A DNA stretch of 64,000 bases from Linyphia triangularis. Its lineage: Eukaryota; Arthropoda; Arachnida; Araneae; Linyphiidae. Both the position numbers and the translations under genes were made by a program. The notes below the pieces were generated by a model. That model saw only the letters and a program-made list of their open reading frames with translations, made no database searches and had not been told where the DNA came from. Of the stretch, positions 56,701 through 64,000 are shown piece by piece. The first letter of the stretch is position 1; the number at the start of each line of letters is the position of its first letter. The stretch covers positions 91,852,466 through 91,916,465 of the forward strand of contig OZ021729.1 in assembly GCA_963978545.1 (NCBI GenBank), in the 5' to 3' direction.

Positions 56701-59700
56701 GCGAGAGTTGCTGCTGTTGGAGCATCTTCTGTTGAGCAGCGAAAAAGTTGGGATCGACGGCTGCACCTGGCATCATGGGATGACCAAAAGCGGAAGCCAT
56801 CAGAGGATCGAGAGGCGGAGGCATCATGAGTGGAATTAGTGGTGGGTGCATGTTCATGGCGGCCGCGAAAGGCATGTTCATGCCCATAGACATTGGTAAT
56901 CCCATACCTAGGCCCATGCTCATGATGAGCTGGTTGAACTGCATTTGAGCTGCCATGTGGTTAGCCGTCATCGAAGATGCCACGTCAGGCATCTGAGACG
57001 ATCCGACGGGTGGAGTGGCTGCGTTGGGCAATGTGGCGACACTTGGAGCGGCTGGAGAAGGACCTGCACTCGTTTCTCCGCTCGACGAGGGAGATGGAGC
57101 TTCGGCCATGGCATCATCGACGACAGATGCAGCTGCATTTCTACGCTCATAGTCCTCTCGGAATTCTTCAGCGAACTTTTCAACATTTTTCAGAGGCACT
57201 ATCTCCTTGTGGGTCTCTTCCTGGTGAGCCTTCAGTACCCAAATGCTCGAAAAACCTTTGCCACACTTGTCACAGACTGATCTATTGATTTCTGGTAGGT
57301 CTAATTTCACCTTTTTGTCGCTGCTCTCATTCACCTCGCATTCCTTGTTCTCGGAGGAGTTCTCCTTCTGCTCTTCTTTTTTCTCGGATTCCTTCTTGGG
57401 ACGCCGCTGGGAGTTCTCGTTGAATTGCATGACCACGTCGAACCCAAAGCTTTCCAGTAGATGTCTGAAGATCAACGGCTTCGGCCTCATGAACGGAAAC
57501 CTGCTCCTGTGCATTTGCTGCCCAGGAGTTGGACTCCTCTGAGTGTGGTTGGCCTGGATGGCAGTTGTTGAAGGTTCCGAAGAAGTTCCCAACGGCAATC
57601 TAGGCTGTTTCTCAATGACTGGCTCATCCGGTTGCCTTGACTGCGACGGCAGATTCGGTAGCATGGGCGCCTGTGGTGTGGTAGGGGCAGCATTCAGCAA
57701 GGGTGTCTGAGCGAAGAAGCAATACAACTGCTGATGTTGCATGAGAGCATCATGTGAAGAACACATGGATCCGCATCTGTTGCACTGAAAGGGAGGCGCC
57801 TGTCCATGCATCATATTAGGTTGCATGAGATTCAAAGCTTGTTGCATAATGTTGTTATGATCTGGATGCAGAGGAAATGAGAACTGAGGGGATGACGTCA
57901 CCGGGCTGATGATGGACGTCGAAGAAGGTTGCGAGGCTTCAGACACCTTCGGATTTTGAGTAGAGGGTGTTGGAAACTTGCTCGCAGAATTGTTGGATTC
58001 TGGTACTTTAGCTGAAGTCTGCTCGACCGAAGCACTCAGATCTTCTGGTCTCTCCACAAGAGGTGTGCTCAAATCAAGTTCACCAGATAAAACAAGCTCT
58101 TGTATCCTGGAGGCCTTAGACTGATGAAGCACAGACCGCACATGAATGTCCAGGTTAGAAGCCTGATTATAAGAGAGCTTGCATAAATTGCATTTGTAGG
58201 GTTTCTTTTCGCCGTCTTCACAATTTGATGCCTGTGATGCTGGAGTTGCTGAGCTAATGGTATTTGAACTAGTAACCGTTGTGTTGGAAGTAGTGACAAC
58301 TGTAGGCAATTCAGGTGAAGCAATTCCAGAACTTGAAATAGCAGAGGGTGTATTAGGAGCATTATTTTCTTTCATACTCAGTTTAACTTTATGCAAATGG
58401 GATACTGAGTTATAATGGACTAGAAGTATATTCTTTTGCGTAAAAGATTCTTTGCACACCTCGCACTTGAATGGTCGATTAGGGTCCAAATATTTTTCCA
58501 TAGGATAACTCATTTTTTCACCTTTTCTGTGTAAAAGAGTCTTATTGTGGCTCGTTAAATAACCCTGTCTTGTAAAAGCAACTTTGCAGCGGTGACATTT
58601 GTATTTGCGGTTTGGATCTGAATAGCTGTCTTCTGCAATTGCTTGACTATTAATGTAATCTTCTAAAACTTGCTGTTCTTTGGCTTCTCCAACTTCTTCC
58701 ATAGTTTCATCAACCGCATCCGAATCGTCCGGTAGACTCATGACCTCATCAGGAGCTTCATCTTCGAAATCATCCCTGTTTGTTTCTTTCTTTAGTTCAG
58801 TCGGTTGAGAATCTAAGAGGCCTCCAGCTACACCACCGTTGCTTGTCAACAGAGGATTGTTCATTAGGCTGGCACGATATTGCTCCAGCTGGTCTTTAGT
58901 CATGTCCGGATGTGACATTTCAACATGCTTTTGCAAGGCTAGAACGGTCCTAAATGACTTTCCACAGAGCACGCACTTAGTAGCCGCCCGAATGAGGTGA
59001 TACTGCATATGAATCTTTAACTTATCCGAAGTTTTAAAGGCTAAGCTGCATTGCGTACATCTGTACTTGTAAACGTGTCGCTCAGAAACAGGGACATTCA
59101 TCTTCAAAGAGTGCATTTCTTTGAAATGGAACTGTGCGGCAGTCATAGTGGCAAAATAGAGGCCGCAACCCTTCTTCCAGCAGAAATAACCGTTACCTTT
59201 TTGAGTATTCTTGTATTCCAGATGCCCCATCTCATTCTGGTGGCAGAAGAGGTCCTCTACTTGGACAAAGGTCCTTCCGCAGACGGCGCAAATGAAGTCC
59301 TCGTCATCGCTGCTGTCACTTCGGCTGTCCACGTCTTCCTGTTTTAAATCCATTGGTTCGTCCTTGTCGAAGGTCATTCTCAGATCGGCAGGACCGTTGG
59401 TCATCCCCTTCTGTTCATCTTTTATAACCTTGTTCTTCTGCTCGACCTCGTCTTTGATAATCTTGTTCTTCGGCTCAATCTCATCTTTGATGACCTTACT
59501 GTCATTCTGTTTGGACTGCATCTCTGCCATCCACTCTGTTTTGTCGACTAATGCCAGAAGCTTCTTTACTCCTTCCTTATTGACGTGATGGGTGTCCATG
59601 AGGTGGTTCTCGAGCGGTACCCACTCCCGGAATCCCTCCTGGCACAAAGGGCATGCCAGCGTGGCATGGGAGTGCTGGGATACAACGTGCATCTGGATGC

Positions 59701-59898
59701 GGACTTCACTGCTGCTTGAATAGTTGCAAAAAGGGCAAGTGTGAAGGTCGGAATTGCCATTCTCGGAAGCAGAACCGCGATCAAGCAGAGCTTGCTTCAG
59801 CATCGATGTGTCCGAGGTCTTAAGAGGTTTACTGTCTTCCTTGGTGTGATCTTCAACTGCTAGAAGCCCTTCTGGTCCATTCTCGCAATTGTTGATTT
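53720..59898 (-). CDS. zfh-2: Zinc-finger homeobox protein (ZFHX3/ZFHX4/zfh-2 type), large 3' coding exon
   Basis: Encodes residues 939-2997 of a predicted 2997-residue nuclear DNA-binding transcription factor. About fifteen C2H2-type fingers are spread through it. Four homeodomains follow: residues about 2008-2067 (56513-56692), 2258-2317 (55763-55942), 2497-2556 (55046-55225) and 2760-2819 (54257-54436). Helix 3 reads WFRN in the first and WFQN in the other three, so the first has Arg rather than Gln at homeodomain position 50; the contact Asn51 is kept in all. PLDLS at 54629-54643 matches the CtBP-recruitment motif. Three IKDE words spaced eleven residues apart (59414-59491) fit the SUMO consensus. 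Four homeodomains match vertebrate ZFHX3/ZFHX4, whereas Drosophila zfh-2 has three. The acceptor TTTTTCTCATTAG precedes 59898; the stop TAA is at 53720-53722. A donor-like CAG|GTAGGA lies at 53737/53736, so the last five residues could be replaced by a further exon. Confidence 0.96.
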
Positions 59899-61041
59899 CT
59901 AATGAGAAAAATAAGTACAATAAGATAAAAGAGTAATTTTAATCTGCAAAAGTGAATTATTATAATTATAAAAAAAGTTAAAGAACACTTTTTTTTCTAT
60001 CACAGCTCAGACACAACTAATTATCATATCTCTTTGAGACATGAACTTGTGAAAAGAAGAGTTTCTGTAATACTCGTTTATGGCTTTAAACTTAAAATTA
60101 ATGTCTTTATGGAAAATTTTATTAAAAAAAAAAAAATATTGGAAAATACATGTATTACTTAGTTCTGAAGTGTGCCCTCCGCCTCTACTTTTTAACTACT
60201 GGGACACTACTTTTGAATAATAATAAAATTTCCACTTGGTAAATGTGCCAGTAAGACTTTTCACATCTTCAATTTGGAGTTACACTAAATATGAAAAAAA
60301 AAAAAATTATACTTCGGTTTTGATATTCACGAAAATGATTCTATCCCAAAAAAACGAACAGAGCAAATGCCAATGCGACAGATCGTGCGCATTTCCTGCC
60401 GACACGAACTAAGGAGGGCAAGCTCAACTGGTCACCCCAGAATGCGAGACTACGTCCCAAATTGACCACCTCGACGCGTGAATCATGTCAGGTACATACG
60501 TCTTCAGGTATTGATCCTTCCCCGACTTCATTTGCACATGAATCGCATTAAAAGCTCACGTTTGATTTGCAAATTGCTCCCGCTCGCAATTATTATGCGG
60601 TCTCTCCAACAGTTCACAGACACTTTTGCGTGTATGTGATTATTGGGGGAAGAGTCACCGATTTAACTCAACGCGCTTTCGGAAATTGCACGTTGTCCTC
60701 CTCGGGTCTTTGGACCTTTTTGACAGTTGAATTTATAGAAGCAAAAAAGAAAAAAAAAAGTGAGAGGAAACAATGGGGATGACCTCAAAAGAGCAATTGC
60801 GATTGCCATCTATCTGGTGTACTAGCGGATTTTATGGAAACAATAAAAAAGAAAAATGTATTCTCTTTTATGATACAATTTTGCTCGATTATAGTTGGTG
60901 TAAATATTAATTTTGGATACATATTACATAGCAAAGGAGAGTTACATTGTTCTAATAGCCCATGCATTGTAATTATACATAAAACCGTTGCATATTATTT
61001 GCACTTTACGTTTAACGAAAGTAGAAAAAAAATATTTTTAC
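59899..61041 (-). other. Intron of the zinc-finger homeobox gene (1143 bp)
   Basis: The donor GTAAAAATA follows GATAGAG at 61042/61041 and the acceptor ...CTCATTAG ends at 59899. Joining G (last base of the upstream exon) with AA (first bases of the downstream exon) gives a Glu codon and keeps frame, so this is a phase 1 intron. The outer parts are AT-rich. A stretch at about 60360-60780 is more balanced with several CpGs and could hold a regulatory element or alternative promoter. Open frames in it (60567-60782, 60785-60967, 60834-61139) have no domain. Confidence 0.88.
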
Positions 61042-63856
61042 CTCTATCTTCATTCCTTAAGGTTTCACTAGTGGCCTGCTTAGCTTCTTTCACAATGAAA
61101 ATATCCCTCATATCAGGCTCTCCTTCGCCTTGCATCTGACGAAGATTTTCGGTCCTTAAATGCGCGATCGAGACTACATGCTGGATGAGATTGACTTTAG
61201 TCCGCACAGACACGTTGCACATGGTGCAGTGGTAGGATTTGAATTCACTGCTGATGTCGTTTCTCTCTAGAAACAGGAACAGTCGAGCATTGGCCTCGTG
61301 TCTAGGGTTAGTGGTGTGCAACTGCATTTTGTGCAACGAGTTGGTGTAGTAGTCGCATGCATTGCATCGAACCTGGACCGGATTGCTTACATTCACATAC
61401 TTCAGCTTCCAGTCGTTTTTAGGACCACCTTCCTTCACGTGGTTGACATGGTGTAGCCGCTGTAAATGTTTATCAGTCTTGCAGTGGAGCTGAAAGTTTG
61501 CTTTCAAGTTTGTCTTATAGGTGCACAGCTTGCAGATGGAAGTGCCAGCCACGACCGTCAATACCTCATCCTCCCTAAGACGGCTTCTGTCCAATTGGAC
61601 GTGCTGACTGAGAGACTCCAGTGAGTTAGAAGAGTAAATGGAACAGACGCAGCATTGATAGAGCTTGTCCTTGTCGTCGTAAGGTATATCACCTCTCAGG
61701 GTCGGGTCTGGGTGCTCCAAGTCCATCGCTGGTGGACAAGACAAGTTCAAGGGAGCGGCAATGTGGTGAGATTTTGCGTTGGCAGCTGCAGCAGCTGCGG
61801 CAGCCATCGCTCTTTGTTGTTGTTGATGCTGCTGTTGTTGTTGTTGTTGTTGCTGCTGCTGATGTTGTTGTTGCTGCTGACTGGCCATCATGAGTAGGGC
61901 GTGGTTGTAGGCCATGTCTGCAATTGCCGCCTCGGGCTGGAGCTGTGCGTCGGCTGGCATTAAAAGTCCAGGATGAAATTGGAATACCGGATCCATTTGT
62001 GCCTGTTGCATGGCCGACAAGTGGTGGATGTGCTTCATGTTTTGTTGTATCACCATCATGTTGTGTGTGTGCTTCTCGCTCGTCATGTGTATTCTCAGAT
62101 TACGTGCTACGTTCGTTTCGTAGTTGCACACGTCGCAACGCCAGTTGGCCTTTGGCTTCGGGGTCAGTTGAGCTTTCTTGAGCGCCTCGGACGAGGCAGG
62201 ATTGGAAGACGGCACTGCCGGGGAAGATACGGCAGCCTGCTGCTGTTGTTGTTGTTGCTGTTGTTGAGATTGCTGTTGCAGAGCGGCGATGTGCTCCGAC
62301 GTCAGACTGCCGTTCTGAAGCTCTTGCACGTTATTGATGTGCTTGTCTGACTGCATGTGTATGCTAAGATTGCCTTTGGTTGTTGTAGAGTAGTTGCACA
62401 CCTCGCACCTGTACGGCTTGTATCCGCAAGTGTACGTCTCGCCGCGGGCCAGCCGCGGATGAGGTTGGTTCGTGACACAATAGAGACAAGTCATCTCGTT
62501 CTCGGGATGCTTCTCTTTCATGTGGATCTCTAAGGTCTCTTGGTATTTGTAATGCCAGTTGCACTTCGGGCACTTCAGAGTCTTGCACGAGTTCCTGGAG
62601 TGCATCATTGTCATGTGACCTCCTAGGGACCTCGACGAGCCTAGTATCATGTCACACTTTGGACACTCGACTCCATTCATCTTTCCTTCCGGATGGTGAG
62701 AGCATGTCGACAGAGACATCGTTGGCACGGCGATTGGTGAAGGGCTCTTGTTGGAGTTATGAGAAATAGAGCTCTTAGGCGAGATATTCTCTGCGTTGTC
62801 ATCCATTGAGGTCGGGCTCGACTGCTGTGGATGGTGATGATTGTTGATGGAGGGTGAACTTTTCACGGGAGACAAGGAATTTGGCATTCGCTCTTGATGA
62901 CTTTGGTTAGGGATATGCGACCCGTTAGCTACGGGTAGAGGGGACTTAGAAGAGGAGGATTCAGGAACTGATACGATGGCAGCTGCGGCCGCCGCAACCG
63001 CAGCTTCGGCCATCTTCTCGATATTGGCCAGGTCTTCGAGTTCCGGCGCGAGCGAGCTGTCACCAAAGCCGGCGGCTGACGAATTGAAAGAAGAGGCCTC
63101 GCTGGTCGGCGTCAAGTCGGAAGGAGGAACAGATGCGACCACCGAGTTGTCTTGTTGCCTGGTCGCGGGCTGGACGACGTCAGAAGAAGTGGATGAGGAA
63201 CTTGAGACCGAGCCGGTGGTGGGAGGAATGGGCTCTAGGAACGACAGCAAGGGGTCGGCACTCGCACCCTGAATCACAGCCGAAATGTTCTTCCGCGACA
63301 CTAGCTCCTTCTCGGCCTCGTTCAGCGACAAAGAGTGTTCGCCGGTCGCGTGCCCAACGAACGATTTGGTGAAGCCGAAAGACAGTTTGCATATGAAGCA
63401 CATGAGGATGGGTTTGACGGGCACGGTCCCGCAGTCCCACACCGAGTACGATTGGGACACGCTCGGAGCTTCCTCTTCCTTGAGAGTGAATACGCGGTAA
63501 CTGTGCATGACCGGGATTTCAGGAACTTTGTGGAATGAACTGTACGCTTGCTGCACGAAGAGCGGCCTCGCTATGTGCAGCGCGTTCACCAGCTGAGGAT
63601 TGGATGTCGTCGTCGCTGGCAGGAAGCTGTCGTCTTCGTCACTAAGCTCGGAGGAATCGGCCCCCTCTATGATGTAGGCTGAGCCGTCCGGGTTGTAGAC
63701 AATCTTGCCATTGAAAGTCTCGACGTCTGAGCTGTCGCCGGTACCAGGCAGCGTGTCCATGGGAAAGTCTTCCATGGTTTTCTTCTTCTTGGTGGTGTCC
63801 GCGGTCATCGCCGTCTCATCCCGCTCCAGTTGGCCCGTATCGTCGCCAGCGTCCAT
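61042..63856 (-). CDS. zfh-2: Zinc-finger homeobox protein (ZFHX3/ZFHX4/zfh-2 type), first coding exon
   Basis: Encodes residues 1-938, ending one base into codon 939. The acidic N-terminus contains the ZFHX-like block KIVYNPDGSAYIIEG (51-65). About nine C2H2 fingers start near residues 153, 398, 429, 484, 574, 735, 775, 831 and 877; the one near 735 lacks a clear final His. Two glutamine tracts interrupt the finger array, at residues about 528-540 (62237-62275) and 660-681 (61814-61879). The second is followed by a poly-alanine tract and then PLNLS (702-706), a weaker CtBP-like motif. An alanine run lies at about 285-293. The start ATG at 63854-63856 is supported by an upstream in-frame TGA and by an acceptor 35 bases upstream. 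The family acts in the nucleus in neural, muscle and appendage development; that role is family knowledge, not visible here. Confidence 0.95.
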
Positions 63857-63890
63857 CGAGAGCTTAACGGAACATCATTCAAATGGGATC
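63857..63890 (-). other. 5' UTR part of the coding exon, with a four-codon upstream ORF
   Basis: On the minus strand a pyrimidine tract and TTATTGTAG form a good splice acceptor ending at 63891, so the exon begins at 63890. The 34 bases before the ATG include ATGATGTTCCGTTAA (63864-63878), a minimal upstream ORF that ends eight bases before the main start. It is in a different frame, and an in-frame TGA lies upstream of the main ATG. Confidence 0.65.
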
Positions 63891-64000
63891 CTACAATAAA
63901 AAAAAAGAAGGGAATGAGCAGAGAACAAAAAGTTTGTCATCCGTAGAAGATGCTTGTACTGACGAAATATATTTATAAAAGCATTGTCAGCAACACATCA
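63891..64000 (-). other. Upstream intron of the zinc-finger homeobox gene (partial)
   Basis: Inferred from the acceptor at 63891-63892. The 5' non-coding exon(s) and promoter lie beyond the window's right edge. Confidence 0.55.

Noticed and set aside
53750..59784. Many open frames on both strands overlapping the large homeobox exon (for example 53750-54340 and 57243-57542)
   Set aside because: They are shadows of the zinc-finger homeobox coding sequence; none contains a recognisable domain and the minus-strand frame explains the whole interval.
59899..59920. Start of the downstream exon's open frame at an ATG encoding MYLFFSLE
   Set aside because: The bases before 59898 form a pyrimidine-rich splice acceptor, and joining at 59898 keeps frame with the upstream exon, so this ATG is intronic.
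61000..61041. Continuation of the first coding exon to a stop codon near 60995
   Set aside because: The residues after the GTAAAAATA donor are low-complexity and unlike the family; splicing to 59898 gives a coherent protein. An intron-retained short form cannot be excluded.
61655..63899. Plus-strand and alternative-frame open frames over the first coding exon, including leucine-rich runs
   Set aside because: The leucine runs are antisense readings of the glutamine tracts; the minus-strand frame has the zinc-finger spacing.
1..64000. CRISPR array, bacterial operons or prophage
   Set aside because: No regularly spaced identical repeats with unique spacers and no bacterial gene organisation; tandem repeats present are minisatellites without spacers.

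Overview
This looks like animal nuclear DNA, AT-rich with long mononucleotide runs and many short interspersed repeats. The only gene I recognise is a ZFHX3/ZFHX4/zfh-2-type zinc-finger homeobox gene on the minus strand at the right end (53720-63856). The organism is probably an arthropod, perhaps a chelicerate such as a spider. That placement rests on the zfh-2-like protein with four homeodomains, the very large exons and the repeat content, and is inference. Nothing bacterial (operons, ribosome-binding sites, CRISPR) is present.

Gene region (51.3-64.0 kb). Two large coding exons can be joined. Exon 61042-63856 encodes 938 residues with about nine C2H2 fingers and two glutamine tracts. A 1143-bp GT-AG intron (59899-61041) follows. 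Exon 53720-59898 encodes about 2059 residues with about fifteen C2H2 fingers and four homeodomains. The phases agree, giving a predicted 2997-residue nuclear transcription factor. An acceptor AG lies 35 bases upstream of the ATG, so at least one 5' non-coding exon and the promoter lie beyond the right edge. The 3' flank holds a striking palindrome of about 590 bp (51965-52555), which would fold into a long hairpin if it is part of the 3' UTR.

Gene-poor region (1-51.3 kb). I find no convincing protein-coding gene here; the short ORFs lack recognisable domains and many run through homopolymers or repeats. The region contains: (a) a tRNA-derived SINE family (A), 12 copies, each flanked by direct target-site duplications; (b) two further tRNA-like SINE families (B and C); (c) a family of about 480 bp with short inverted motifs (R), six long copies and several fragments; (d) a 241-bp palindromic MITE in two equal-length copies with TA duplications; (e) a second palindromic family (P), one copy of which has a SINE inside it; (f) a MITE-like family N; (g) a single 448-bp inverted-repeat element with a 9-bp duplication inside a decayed tandem array; (h) several minisatellites, an (AT)39 tract, and numerous C or G runs of nine or more. 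A few stretches of more balanced composition contain promoter- or enhancer-like motifs (a CCAAT/CRE cluster near 5 kb, an RFX-type X-box near 23 kb). They could be regulatory DNA for this developmental gene or for unseen neighbours.

The picture is a developmental transcription factor gene beside a large repeat-filled non-coding flank. Repeat families were recognised by reading copies against each other, so boundaries without a visible duplication are approximate. I cannot tell which families are already catalogued.
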